Origin: UBA6623 sp965226435
Lineage (GTDB): Bacteria; Acidobacteriota; Terriglobia; Bryobacterales; UBA6623
Reading direction: 5' to 3'
Assembly: GCA_965226435.1 (NCBI GenBank)
Contig: CBDDCY010000013.1
Location: forward strand, 1,364,001 to 1,428,000
Length of the DNA: 64,000 bases
The translations under genes and the position numbers were made by a program. This document shows, piece after piece, positions 43,611 through 52,616 of the stretch; positions within the stretch are counted from its first letter, which is position 1; the number at the start of each line of letters is the position of its first letter. The notes under the pieces were generated by a model. It was not told the origin of the DNA, did no database searches, and saw nothing but the letters and a program-made list of their open reading frames with translations.

Positions 43611-44075
43611 TCAGCGATAAGCCCGCGTCACCCATTCGGCCACAACACTCGGCTTCTCGAATCCCTCGACTTCGACCCGCGCCTCCCAGACGAACTGCAA
43701 CCCGCCTTCGATTTCATCGAGCGATTGCAAACCCACCCGCGCGCGGATCTTCGCACCCGCCGGCACGGGCGCGGGAAAGCGCACGCGGTTGAGTCCATAG
43801 TTAATGCCGCGGTTGAATCCGGCGCTCACGTCCACCACTTCCTTGATGAAGCCCGACAGCAGCGAGAGGCTCAGGAACCCGTGCGCCACCGTCGTTCCAT
43901 ACGGCGATTCGGTCGCGGCTCGATCGGCGTCAATGTGGATCCACTGGTGGTCGTCGGTGGCGTCGGCGAAGACGTTGATGCGCTCTTGCGTCATCGTCTT
44001 CCAATCCGTGACGCCGACCTCGCCGCCAACCAGGCCGCGAAGTTGTTCAAGATCCGTGATGACAGTTGCCGGCAT
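43611..44075 (-). CDS. MaoC-like hotdog-fold dehydratase
   Basis: 154 residues of the (R)-specific enoyl-CoA hydratase (MaoC-like) family. The catalytic signature is visible: FADATDDHQWIHID (Asp and His in the D-x5-H pattern) followed by TTVAHGFLSLSLLSGF. It hydrates trans-2-enoyl-CoA, feeding beta-oxidation or polyhydroxyalkanoate synthesis. The single-domain, short form is typical of nodN/PhaJ-like members. No phaC or fatty acid genes are adjacent; the acyl-CoA dehydrogenase at 9909 is far away. The gap 44076-44338 upstream shows nothing else. Confidence 0.85.
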   Translation of the reverse strand: MPATVITDLEQLRGLVGGEVGVTDWKTMTQERINVFADATDDHQWIHIDADRAATESPYGTTVAHGFLSLSLLSGFIKEVVDVSAGFNRGINYGLNRVRFPAPVPAGAKIRARVGLQSLDEIEGGLQFVWEARVEVEGFEKPSVVAEWVTRAYR

Positions 44076-44338
44076 ATTCTCTCCTTGCCCGTCTCACCGG
44101 GCCCGCCTACGATTGTACGCGGCGCTCAGCGGCGACGCACCCGGCAGCGAGCGTCGGCTCACGGTTCATGGCTCACGAAACCAAAACTTTCGCCGCGTCC
44201 GACGTGGCGCGCGCCTCCAGGCGAGCCGTGTCGGCATTCGTGCCGACATGTCCCGCCGCGCTTTTGCCACCGTTGCCACTCCGATTTTGCGATCATCTTG
44301 AGAGGTAACTGTTCCCCAATCGACCAAGGACCATTCGA

Positions 44339-45448
44339 ATGAAACTCCACCCACACTCCAATTGGAAGACCATTGCGTTCGCCGCCCGCCGCTCAGCGGC
44401 CCTGCTCACCCTCGGGCTGTTGTGCCTCGGCGGCGCCGTGCCGAGTGCCGGCCAAGACCCGGCCCGCTGGAAAGCGCACGACATGAAACGCACGCCCCCG
44501 CGCGTCGTCTCGTCGGCTTTGCAGCTTCCTTTCCCGCCGCCCTCCGACGCCGTCGTGTTGTTTGACGGCGGCGATGTTTCCGAATGGCGCGCCGCCGACG
44601 GCTCGCCGTCGCAATGGATCACGAAGGACGGCTACATGGAGTCGGTCCGCGGCGCCGGTTACATCTTTTCGCGGGTTTCATTCGGCGACATCCAGTTGCA
44701 TTTGGAATGGGCTTCGCCGGCGAATGTCCAGGGCAAGAGCCAGGGCCGCGGCAACAGCGGCGTCTTTCTGATGGGGCTCTACGAGGTGCAGGTGCTCGAT
44801 TCCCGCGACAACCGCACCTATGCCGACGGCCAGGCCGCGGCCATCTACGGCCAGTATCCCCCTTTGGTGAACGCGAGCCGGGGACCGGGCGAATGGCAGA
44901 GCTATGACATCTACTTCCGTCGTCCGCGTTTCAAGCGCGACGGCAGCGTGGCGAAGCCCGCCCGCGCCACCGTCGTTCACAACGGCGTCCTGGTGCAAGA
45001 CAACGAAGAGATCCGAGGCCCGACGCAGTGGCTGCAGAACAAACCTTACTGGCCGCATCCCGACCGCCTGCCGCTGTCGCTTCAAGATCACGGCAACCCG
45101 GTTCGCTATCGCAACGTTTGGGTCCGCGAGCTTGACGAGTGGGTTCGGCCCGGCCCGACGAGCGACGACACGCCACCGCTCGTGACGTTGAGCGAGAACG
45201 TGCTCGATCGCTATGTCGGCAAATATGAAACGTCGCCCGGAGCCTTTTACGAGATCACGCGCGAGGGAACGCAACTGTTCTTCGTAGTGATCGGCCCGCC
45301 GAAACTCGAATTGATGACCCATTCCAAGAAGGAGTTCTCTCTGCGCTGGACCGCCGGCCGCATGGTGTTCGATCTCGACACCAAGGATAGGCCGACCGGG
45401 CTGACCTTCCATCTGGGCGGCGTGCCGATAAAGGCGAGGAAGATGTAG
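44339..45448 (+). CDS. DUF1080 (3-keto-disaccharide hydrolase-like) protein, exported
   Basis: 369 residues with an N-terminal leader (SAALLTLGLLCLGGAVPSAGQ). The central domain is DUF1080, a concanavalin-like jelly roll: VVLFDGGDVSEWRAADG near 70, GDIQLHLEWASPA near 120, GRGNSGVFLMGLYEVQVLDS near 136-155, and NPVRYRNVWVREL near 258. The last 90 residues (LSENVLDRYVGKYETSPGAF) resemble the small beta-barrel DUF3471 domain. DUF1080 members include enzymes that cleave 3-keto-glycosides outside the cytoplasm. With the Gfo/Idh and isomerase genes at 20-22 kb this could fit an oxidation-elimination route for sugars, an inference from family only. The start is ATG 44339. Confidence 0.85.
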   Translation: MKLHPHSNWKTIAFAARRSAALLTLGLLCLGGAVPSAGQDPARWKAHDMKRTPPRVVSSALQLPFPPPSDAVVLFDGGDVSEWRAADGSPSQWITKDGYMESVRGAGYIFSRVSFGDIQLHLEWASPANVQGKSQGRGNSGVFLMGLYEVQVLDSRDNRTYADGQAAAIYGQYPPLVNASRGPGEWQSYDIYFRRPRFKRDGSVAKPARATVVHNGVLVQDNEEIRGPTQWLQNKPYWPHPDRLPLSLQDHGNPVRYRNVWVRELDEWVRPGPTSDDTPPLVTLSENVLDRYVGKYETSPGAFYEITREGTQLFFVVIGPPKLELMTHSKKEFSLRWTAGRMVFDLDTKDRPTGLTFHLGGVPIKARKM

Positions 45449-45496
45449 CGTCTTTGCATTGCCGCGGGGCGGCCGGTCCGCCCGTGATATCGACAC

Positions 45497-46270
45497 ATGC
45501 CCGCCAACAAGCAGGCAATCGACCCGAACGGCCTAGACGCCCGTCTCGATCGGTTCGAACGAAACCGTGTCTCGGGCGCGGTCGACCTCGCGCTTGAGGC
45601 CCTCTCGATCGCCGACGGCTGGATAGCCGCCGGGCGAGACCTCGACGAGTTGGCCGACCGCCTGTCGGCCATGCACCGCGCCATCGCGACGGTTTCGAAT
45701 GTCGCCACCCTGCTCGTGTCAGATCGAAGCGGAGATGACCCCGCCCGCGCGCGCATCGAGCAAGCGCGGCGTTCGTTGGTCGAGGGCAATGCCCTGATCG
45801 CCCGCAACCTGAAGCCCTTAATCGCACCGGGCTCGACGATCATCACGATCAGCAATAGCTCGACGGTGCGAGCGGCCGTCGAGGCGCTGGGCATCGGGAC
45901 GGTGTATGTGCTCGAATCGCGCCCGGGCGGCGAGGGCGCCCGGCTCGCGGAGCAGTTGCGCTCGGGCGGTTTGCCGAGCCTCGAAGTCCACCTAACCCCC
46001 GACGCCGCCATGGGCAATGTCGTGCCGGAGGTCGACTGCGCCCTTGTGGGCATCGACACATTCGACCCCGCCGGCACGATCCTTCACAAAGTCGGCACGC
46101 TGCCGTTGGCTCTTTGTTGCCGTCACTTCAACAAACCGCTATTCGCCGCCGGTCACAGCCTCAAGCGAGTCGAGCACCGGATCCAAGCCCCGCCCGCCCC
46201 ACCCAAAGGCGAGCCGCAACTTTTCGACCGCACCCCCACCGAGCTGATCACCAAACTCGTGACGGAATAG
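45497..46270 (+). CDS. eIF-2B/MtnA-like isomerase family protein
   Basis: 257 residues of the eIF-2B alpha/beta/delta-related fold, which in bacteria includes methylthioribose-1-phosphate isomerase and ribose-1,5-bisphosphate isomerase. Recognisable: GSTIITISNSSTVRAAVEA near 117, YVLESRPGGEGARLAEQL near 137, ALVGIDTFDPAGTILHKVGT near 183 (the Asp position of the isomerases), and KPLFAAGHSLK near 214. It is shorter than MtnA, and the N-terminal helical domain looks different, so the substrate is uncertain. It follows the DUF1080 gene by 48 bp on the same strand and may be co-transcribed. The start is ATG 45497. Confidence 0.75.
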   Translation: MPANKQAIDPNGLDARLDRFERNRVSGAVDLALEALSIADGWIAAGRDLDELADRLSAMHRAIATVSNVATLLVSDRSGDDPARARIEQARRSLVEGNALIARNLKPLIAPGSTIITISNSSTVRAAVEALGIGTVYVLESRPGGEGARLAEQLRSGGLPSLEVHLTPDAAMGNVVPEVDCALVGIDTFDPAGTILHKVGTLPLALCCRHFNKPLFAAGHSLKRVEHRIQAPPAPPKGEPQLFDRTPTELITKLVTE

Positions 46271-46314
46271 CCCTCCCACCCTGACCCCGTTGCGCTCGGT
46301 GAAACCGCAACGAT

Positions 46315-46495
46315 CTCAGCCGCGAAGCGGCGTAGGAATAATAGCCTGGGGTGGAGCCGAAGGCGGAACCCCAGGTACGGAATCAAACAAGATCGAGCCC
46401 TGACAGGGCGAAAGGAACGAAGCCCGTCATCCAACTGCCTCGTCGCCGACACCCACTTTGATGGCGGTCTTGTGAATGCCGCCCGTTCATGGAAC
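46315..46495 (+). repeat. Family D hairpin-mosaic repeat, copy 6
   Basis: cagccgcgaagcggc, cctggggtggagc facing aaccccagg, and gagccctgacagggc, then the trailing gatggcggtcttgtgaatgc with a gttcat end. It lies just before the DUF3142 gene, and the 3' hairpin may form in that gene's leader. Confidence 0.7.
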
Positions 46496-46582
46496 GGACC
46501 TGTACCTATCCCCGGACCCGCGTCCCAAAAGGGTAAGAAAGAGCCCCGAAAAACGTTTGCTCAAGAACCTGTTTCGTCTAGC

Positions 46583-47413
46583 ATGGAGTCAATGCCTTCG
46601 GGCGATTCCTCACTCGCCGCTTTGCGTCGCCTCCGCCGGGCCGCCGGTCGAGGCGGTTGGGTTGTCTCGATCGGCCTAGGCATTGCACTGTTGGGCACTC
46701 TTGTCCTCTCTTGGGCCTTACCGCGCACCACTGATCCTCTTCCGGGCACACCGTCTGTTTTCTTGTGGGCCTGGGAACGTCCGGAAGACTTGCGCTTTCT
46801 CGATCCCTCCGAAGCCGGCGTCGCATTCCTGGCGGGGACGATCGTGCTTGCGGGCGACGAGGTCGTCGTCAAGCCCCGATTTCAACCGCTTCAAACCGCG
46901 CCCGGCACATCGTTGATCCCGGTCGTGCGAGTTGAAACGGATGAACCCGACCTGTCGTCGAGCCAGGTCCGGCAAACCGCCGACGCGATCGAGCAGCTGA
47001 CGTTCTCCGATCACGCCGACGCGGTGCAGATCGATTTCGACGCGACGACCTCCGAGCGCGCGTTCTACCGCGACTTGCTGCTCGAACTCGACAAGCGCCG
47101 CGAACCTCGACTTCCGCTCACGATCACGGCCTTGGCGTCGTGGTGCCTCGGCGATCCCTGGATTCGCGATCTACCCATTGCCGATGCAATCCCGATGTTG
47201 TTTGAGATGGGCCCCGATGAGAGGATCGTCCGGACACGCCTGGGGCAAGGCCGAGACTTCTCGCTCTCCGTCTGCCGGCAAAGCCTGGGGGTCGCGACCT
47301 ACGAATCGTTGGGCGAAAGACCCGCCGGGCGCCGCACCTACGTCTTCCATTCCAAACCCTGGAACCGGCATAAGGCGCGAGAAGCAATTCGGGAGGCCAA
47401 GTCATGGCAGTGA
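46583..47413 (+). CDS. DUF3142-like membrane-anchored protein
   Basis: 276 residues from ATG 46583. One membrane helix (GWVVSIGLGIALLGTLVLSWAL) near residues 25-47, then an extracytoplasmic domain. FLWAWERPEDLRFLD, GVAFLAGTIVLAGDEVVVKPR, DAVQIDFDATTSERAFYRD, LPLTITALASWCLGD and IPMLFEMGPD match what I recall of DUF3142. The QIDFD segment recalls a glycoside-hydrolase-like barrel with an acidic centre, but no activity is established. It overlaps the next gene by 10 bp, so the two form an operon and likely a functional pair. A longer start at 46472 adds Pro/Lys-rich residues and is not favoured. Confidence 0.65.
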   Translation: MESMPSGDSSLAALRRLRRAAGRGGWVVSIGLGIALLGTLVLSWALPRTTDPLPGTPSVFLWAWERPEDLRFLDPSEAGVAFLAGTIVLAGDEVVVKPRFQPLQTAPGTSLIPVVRVETDEPDLSSSQVRQTADAIEQLTFSDHADAVQIDFDATTSERAFYRDLLLELDKRREPRLPLTITALASWCLGDPWIRDLPIADAIPMLFEMGPDERIVRTRLGQGRDFSLSVCRQSLGVATYESLGERPAGRRTYVFHSKPWNRHKAREAIREAKSWQ

Positions 47414-49644
47414 AAACCTACTTCGCAACCAAGGCACGCTTTTGGTGCGCTGTTTGCGCCGTTCTGGCGACCTACGCGATCGTAATTGAAATCCAGTTCG
47501 CCTGCGGCGTCGGGCGGTCCGCGCCCTCTTTCACCCACCTTGACCGGCCCGACCTGCCGTTCCAAGAGTACATTGGCGGGGACCTCGGCATTGTCAAGCC
47601 CGGGTTTCAGCACGCCTACCTCTTCTTCGCGTACCGGCACTTGGCCGGGATCGGGTTCAGCGAGCAAGCCAAGGCTGAATATCAGCCCAAGATCGTCCAA
47701 GCCAACAACGGGGTAAGGCCCGAACGGGGCATCGACCTTTGGGAATCCGCACTCCGTCGAGTTGGTATCTCTCGAAAGCACGACTGGCGCTTTGGCCGTC
47801 GAAAAGTGCCGGGAGAGGAGTGGCAGTATTTCCTCAATTGCCCCGATCACGCAATTCGCACGGCGGCGTCGACACTCGAACGGCGCGCCAAGCAATTCGG
47901 ACCCGAAAGCGGGGAAGTGAAAGCCTGGGTCGAGGCGCAAGACATTGTGTTTGCCAATTGTCAAGACGGCGAGGATATCCCTTCCGAGGCACGCGCCGAC
48001 CTTGACCCTGTGATCCGAGCCGATCGCGCCTATCAGATAGCCGCCGCCCACTTCTACGCCGGACACTTTACCGAGGCGGCCACGCGCTTCCAAGCCATCG
48101 GGCACGACAGCGATTCACCTTGGCGACCGTGGGGCACATATCTCGCCGCCCGCTCTTGGATTCGCAAAGCCACGCTCGAAACCCCGCGCGACCAGATCGA
48201 CGACGAAAGCTTAGCCAAAGCCCTGGAGCTTGTCGACGCCGTGCTCGACGATCCCGACCAAGCCGAGCGGCACCCTTCCGCCGAGGGCCTGAAAAGGTTT
48301 GTTGAGGCCCGACTGCGGCCGACCGAGCGTATGGGAGAGCTGGCAACCCTGCTCTTGCAACCGAACCCGGAGACCCCTATCAATCCGGTGTGGACGGACT
48401 ACCACTATCTGCTCGACCGCGGTTACGGCTCCGGCCTCGAGGATGATCTTACCCGTTGGATCCGCACCTTCCGCGTTTCCGGCAAGGACGCCCTTGATCG
48501 ATCGATCGGTGATTGGAGGCGAACCGGCGGTCTACATTGGCTGGTCAACGTCTTGACCAAGATCAGGTCCGATCACCCGGATCTCGACGAAATTCTGAAA
48601 GCCGCCGCGGCGATCCCGGAAACGTCGCCGGGGCGGCTTACCGCCGGCTACTATCGTTTCCTCTTGCTCGCCGACCTGGGTCGGGTGCAAGAGTTGCGCG
48701 ACGAACTCGACAAGCTGCTCGATACACCGCTGCCGGCGGTCTCGCGAAACCAGTTCCTGGCTCTCCGAATGCCGCTGGCTCGTAGCTTTGACGAGTTCCT
48801 ACGCTTCGCCCCGAGATCCTCCACTGGCGGGTGGTACTTCGGAAGAAACCCGGAGGCGACGATTCTCCTCGACCACGATTCCCTCCGGGTGTTCAACGCA
48901 CGACTTCCCTTGACCTTGCTAGAACAAGCCGCCCAAAGCGAATTGATCCCCGCGCCCATTCGCAAGGAGATAGCGCTCACCGCATGGGCTCGGGCGGGAT
49001 TGATCGACGAGCCCGAGATCCAGCGGCGGCTTACGCCGCTCGTGAAGCAGCATTGGCCGGCCGCGGCGCGGGACCTCGATCTGTTCGCCGCGGCAACGGA
49101 CCCGGTTGAGCGGAAACGGGCGTTTCTTTATGCTGTGCTGCGGCATCCGGGCATCCGGCCGGTTCTTCGAGTCTCCACGGTTCGCCGCACCCCTGTCGAC
49201 GAAATCGATTCGTTCCGGGATAACTGGTGGTGCGGCATGGAGAAGACCTTGTATTCGCTCAAGTCAAGCTGGGAACAATACACGCTCGCCGATCACCGAC
49301 GACGACACCCCGGCTTCCATCGAGCACACGAAGCACAAGCCGAACGCCCAGTTGATGGGCCGGTGTTCCTGACCGAAAGCGACAGAGCGGAACTCAACCG
49401 CCAAATTGAACAACTAACGACGATTGAAACCGGCCCCAACTACCTAAGCGCCCAGGTCATCCAGTGGGCCAAGGAAGCCCCCGACGACCCGCGAGTTCCC
49501 GAGGCCCTTCACCACGCCGTTCGGACAACGCGTTTCGGCTGCGTGGATGAGGCGACCACCGATTTCTCGAAAGCGGCGTTTCAACTGCTGCACCGCCGCT
49601 ACCCGAAAAACGAGTGGGCTAAGAAGACAAAGTATTGGTATTAA
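47404..49644 (+). CDS. Large exported helical-repeat protein, partner of DUF3142
   Basis: 746 residues, not assigned to a characterised family. The N-terminus is a signal or anchor helix (FWCAVCAVLATYAIVIEI, about 12-29). Most of the rest is helical with TPR-like stretches: AYQIAAAHFYAGHFTEAATRFQAI near 215 and ARSWIRKATLETP near 260. SGKDALDRSIGDWRRTGGL lies near 355. WWCGM and FGCVDEATTDFSKAAFQLLHRRYP near the end recall the C-terminal repeats of outer-membrane assembly or peptidoglycan-related TPR proteins. The ATG lies inside the 3' end of the DUF3142 gene, so translation is coupled. Probably a periplasmic scaffold; the function is unknown. Confidence 0.7.
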   Translation: MAVKTYFATKARFWCAVCAVLATYAIVIEIQFACGVGRSAPSFTHLDRPDLPFQEYIGGDLGIVKPGFQHAYLFFAYRHLAGIGFSEQAKAEYQPKIVQANNGVRPERGIDLWESALRRVGISRKHDWRFGRRKVPGEEWQYFLNCPDHAIRTAASTLERRAKQFGPESGEVKAWVEAQDIVFANCQDGEDIPSEARADLDPVIRADRAYQIAAAHFYAGHFTEAATRFQAIGHDSDSPWRPWGTYLAARSWIRKATLETPRDQIDDESLAKALELVDAVLDDPDQAERHPSAEGLKRFVEARLRPTERMGELATLLLQPNPETPINPVWTDYHYLLDRGYGSGLEDDLTRWIRTFRVSGKDALDRSIGDWRRTGGLHWLVNVLTKIRSDHPDLDEILKAAAAIPETSPGRLTAGYYRFLLLADLGRVQELRDELDKLLDTPLPAVSRNQFLALRMPLARSFDEFLRFAPRSSTGGWYFGRNPEATILLDHDSLRVFNARLPLTLLEQAAQSELIPAPIRKEIALTAWARAGLIDEPEIQRRLTPLVKQHWPAAARDLDLFAAATDPVERKRAFLYAVLRHPGIRPVLRVSTVRRTPVDEIDSFRDNWWCGMEKTLYSLKSSWEQYTLADHRRRHPGFHRAHEAQAERPVDGPVFLTESDRAELNRQIEQLTTIETGPNYLSAQVIQWAKEAPDDPRVPEALHHAVRTTRFGCVDEATTDFSKAAFQLLHRRYPKNEWAKKTKYWY

Positions 49645-49768
49645 CCCGCCCGCCCGCCCATACTCGAACCCTCATGATTAATACCAACCCTGGGCGCAAG
49701 CCCAGCGACAGCGCCCGCCCCAACCACATCCTCTCCCCCCCGGGCGAGCCCTGAAGGGGCGGCGGCCC

Positions 49769-49894
49769 CGGTAGCGACCGGCACTCTTGCCGGTCCCAGC
49801 CCACGGTCGAGACAAGCTCTCAGCTTGTCTCTCGACCTTCTCCATCGACATCCAACATCCCCGGTCCCAGTGGGGCAGGTCTCCAGGCCTGCCC
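49769..49894. repeat. Family I repeat, uninterrupted, with family G palindrome (copy 4)
   Basis: The continuous segment (cggtagcgaccggcactc ... gagacaagctctcagcttg ...) lacks the MITE present at 28517-28781, so it is the empty site. A family G palindrome (49866-49894) follows. The whole gene-free stretch 49645-50199 is a mosaic of hairpins: cctgggcgcaagcccag occurs near 49690 and again near 49950, and cgaacgaccgc/gcggtcgttcg form a perfect 11-bp arm pair at 50003-50028. Confidence 0.7.
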
Positions 49895-50199
49895 AGCCAC
49901 CCGCCGCGCTGCGTGCCTGTACTCAAACCCCCGTGATTAATACCGGCCCTGGGCGCAAGCCCAGGGAAACCCCACCAAACCAATCCCTGCCCATCCTCCG
50001 GGCGAACGACCGCTCCCGCGGTCGTTCGGGGCCTGGGGCGGTCCCCCAAAGCAATCCGCCCAACAACTTACGGTTAGCTGTCACGTCCGTTTCAAAAAAA
50101 CTACGTCTTCCATATCAACAACTTAGAAAAACCAACCCCCGCGAAACCCACAACCCCAACGTATCCTATGACCGGGCAACAAGCCCCAGGAGAAATCGC

Positions 50200-51015
50200 A
50201 TGTCTACAACAGAAAAAATTCGCGCCAATCGCGAAAACGCCAAAAAATCAACCGGCCCAAAAACCGACAGCGGAAAAACCCGTTCATCCCAAAACGTTCT
50301 CAAGCACGGCCTGCTGGCAAACGACGCCGTCCTACCCGGCGAAGACCCCGCCGAGTTCGATCAACATCTCACTTCCTTCGAGGACACCTATCTCCCCAGA
50401 AACCGTGTCGAAAAGGAAATCGTCCGTCAAATCGCCGACGTCTCCTGGAGAATGCAACGTCTCTCCCGCATCGAAACCGCCGTCATCGCCGCCGGTATCG
50501 AAAACTCCCGTCGCATCGACAACGACACCGGCCCCATGCCCGAAGACCGCCAAGAGCGAACCCACATCCTAGGCTGGGCCATGCTCACAAGAACAAAACT
50601 CCTCAACAACCTAGCCCGCTACGACGGCCATCTCAGCCGCCGTTTCTTCCGCGGCGTCGAGCTAATGATCGACATCCGCCGCGAAGAGCGCCAACTCCGC
50701 GAAGCCTTCGAAGCCAAAAACAACCAAGCCAACGCCACCACCCCGGTTCCCGAGTACTACTTCCCCGACGAAGAGCCGGCAGCCCCCCATCCATCCGCCA
50801 TAGGCTTCCGCGGCCAAGCCCAGTGGGGCAGGTCTCCAGACCTGCCCGGCGAGCCGCAAAAGAACCCCAGGGCAGCCAAAAAAAGTAGGCTCGCAACTCC
50901 CCAAAGTCAAAAAATACAAAACGAACCCAAGATCAACCTAACCTCTTATACAACAACGCAGTACGAGCCGCAACCGGCAACCACCGATCCCGCTATCCGG
51001 GCCGGCCTCAGGTAA
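50200..51015 (+). CDS. Repeat-associated hypothetical protein with a KSTGP N-terminus
   Basis: 271 residues. MSTTEKIRANRENAKKSTGP, then SGKTRSSQNVLKHGLLAN and VLPGEDPAEFDQHLTSFED, is a pattern I recall from a large, uncharacterised, multi-copy family in Acidobacteria and Planctomycetes. The middle is helical (VEKEIVRQIADVSWRMQRLSR), and the last 70 residues are low-complexity. The start at 50200 has aggaga 6 bases upstream. A family G palindrome is inserted in frame near codons 207-217 and encodes AQWGRSPDLPGEP. Sequence after it is unlike the rest, so the original C-terminus may have been lost. The function is unknown. Confidence 0.65.
   Translation: MSTTEKIRANRENAKKSTGPKTDSGKTRSSQNVLKHGLLANDAVLPGEDPAEFDQHLTSFEDTYLPRNRVEKEIVRQIADVSWRMQRLSRIETAVIAAGIENSRRIDNDTGPMPEDRQERTHILGWAMLTRTKLLNNLARYDGHLSRRFFRGVELMIDIRREERQLREAFEAKNNQANATTPVPEYYFPDEEPAAPHPSAIGFRGQAQWGRSPDLPGEPQKNPRAAKKSRLATPQSQKIQNEPKINLTSYTTTQYEPQPATTDPAIRAGLR
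50819..50850. repeat. Family G small palindrome, copy 5, inside a coding region
   Basis: cccagtggggcaggtctcca then gacctgcccggc lies in frame within the gene at 50200-51015 and adds QWGRSPDLPG. It is the only copy found inside a supported gene here. Confidence 0.7.
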
Positions 51016-51435
51016 CCCCGGCCCCGAAAAGCCCCCACAAACTTGACTACTACGCCAAGGAGACGCAAAGACAGGAACCAACGACTCACCCGCTAACCAA
51101 CCGGCGCCGGCGACCCACCACCGTCAGCCAACGATCCACGAAGCCGGCGCCCGTAGTGTCTGTACGTTGTCCCCTCAAGAAGAGCCCCGACACAGAGCTG
51201 TCGGTCATCGAGCAGCTTGCGGCGATTCCGTGAGGCCGGCGTCGCACACCGCGCGCGCGGGCGGGTTGCCGGGCAGGCCTGCGGACCTGCCCCACTGGGG
51301 ACCCGGGATGTGCACGGGTTGAAGAGCTGCTCCAGTGGGAGACTGCGATTTTCCGCTGGGTTGGGCGCGGGAGGGCGGCCGGAACGGGCCGCCCCGTTAC
51401 ATACTTCGCCTCGGTCGATGGTGAGCCTATGCGGA
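51016..51435. other. Intergenic stretch with a reverse family G palindrome (copy 6)
   Basis: A palindrome of family G in reverse orientation lies at 51270-51300 (ggcaggcctgcggacctgcc then ccactggg). Open frames on both strands here are antisense or Arg-rich with no domain. I see no gene or RNA. Confidence 0.55.
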
Positions 51436-52458
51436 CTACACGTCGAGGGGAAAGTTGTGTTGCTTGCGGTGATGCGGGCCGTCGAAGCGATTGGTTGACT
51501 TGAACAGCTCGTGCCGCCCGTCGCTGCCTTCGCCGGCGGCCATCGAGATCAGCCGCTCTTTCTCGCTGTCGGGAAGAGGTTTGAACCCCCGCGCGATGGC
51601 AACGTCTTGCTTGAGGTCCTCCATCGACATGATGCCGCAGCACAGAGTCGAAATCGGAAGACTCAGCGCGTAACGGATGCACTCTTCCGCGCCGATCTTC
51701 GTTTCGGTCGGGATGCGGCCCCTGGGGCCTCCGCCGGCGAGGCTCTTCATGCCGATGATGCCGACGTTCTTCTCGAGACACACGGGTACGACTTGCTTTT
51801 GGAAGCTGCGGTAGTGGGCGTCCATGATGTTGATCGGCATTTGCGATGTCGCCCAGTCATAGGGCTTGCCGAGCATCTTGAGGTGAATGCGGGGGTCTTT
51901 GTGGCCGGTGAAGCCGACATAGCGGACCTTGCCGGCCTTGACGGCCTCCATGGCGAACTTGAATCCGCCCTTTTCGAAGACCCAGTCGGGGTCGTTGTCG
52001 TAGACCATCTCGTGGAACTGCCATAAGTCGAGACGGTCGGTGCGCAGGCGGCGAAGACTGTCTTCGAGGTTGCGCTTGGAGCCCTCGTAATCGCGCTCGC
52101 AGTTTTTCGTCATCAGGAAGACTTTGTCGCGGCGGCCGGCGGTCGAAAGCGCTTCGCCCATGACCTCTTCGGCCAAGCCGTCCGTATAGTCCCAGGCGTT
52201 GTCGAAGAAAGTAACGCCTTCGTCGATGGCGGCATGCATGACGTCGATGGCCTTCTTGCGTTCCTTGCGGGCCACGCCGCCGATGTGCCCGCCGCCCAAG
52301 GCGATGATCGAGACTTGTTCGTTGGTTCGACCCAAGCGGCGCGTGGGAATACCGTTTGGGCTGTCTTTCTGGGCCAAGGCTTGCTGCGCCAAAGCGGCGG
52401 TCATCGCGCTGCCGAAGGCGGTGCGGAAGAAATCGCGTCGAGAGCTTTCGTCGGCCAT
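51436..52458 (-). CDS. Aldo/keto reductase, Tat-exported
   Basis: 340 residues with a twin-arginine leader SSRRDFFRTAFGSAMTAAL. It has the AKR catalytic set in order: FFDNAWDYTDG near 85 (Asp and the catalytic Tyr), VFLMTKNCE near 112 (Lys) and LDLWQFHEM near 140 (His). IGMKSLAGGGPRG is the phosphate/cofactor loop region. NADPH-dependent carbonyl reduction is the family role. Export through Tat would fit a folded, cofactor-loaded enzyme, like other exported oxidoreductases of this window. The C-terminus is Cys- and His-containing (ISTLCCGIMSMEDLKQ) and may sit on the barrel top. The start is ATG 52458. It is divergent from thyA. Confidence 0.88.
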   Translation of the reverse strand: MADESSRRDFFRTAFGSAMTAALAQQALAQKDSPNGIPTRRLGRTNEQVSIIALGGGHIGGVARKERKKAIDVMHAAIDEGVTFFDNAWDYTDGLAEEVMGEALSTAGRRDKVFLMTKNCERDYEGSKRNLEDSLRRLRTDRLDLWQFHEMVYDNDPDWVFEKGGFKFAMEAVKAGKVRYVGFTGHKDPRIHLKMLGKPYDWATSQMPINIMDAHYRSFQKQVVPVCLEKNVGIIGMKSLAGGGPRGRIPTETKIGAEECIRYALSLPISTLCCGIMSMEDLKQDVAIARGFKPLPDSEKERLISMAAGEGSDGRHELFKSTNRFDGPHHRKQHNFPLDV

Positions 52459-52616
52459 GGGGTCCTCCTGGGAGTCGTCACTATTCTACAGGGCGTGGAC
52501 GGGCCCGTAAAGGTGTGGAGCGGAGGGGCGTGAACCTAATGTTGGCCGACCGCGAGCCGCACTTGGCTCCGAGAGCGATTCCTGCAAGAATATCTAGTTC
52601 GCCCCACGGATTTTCC

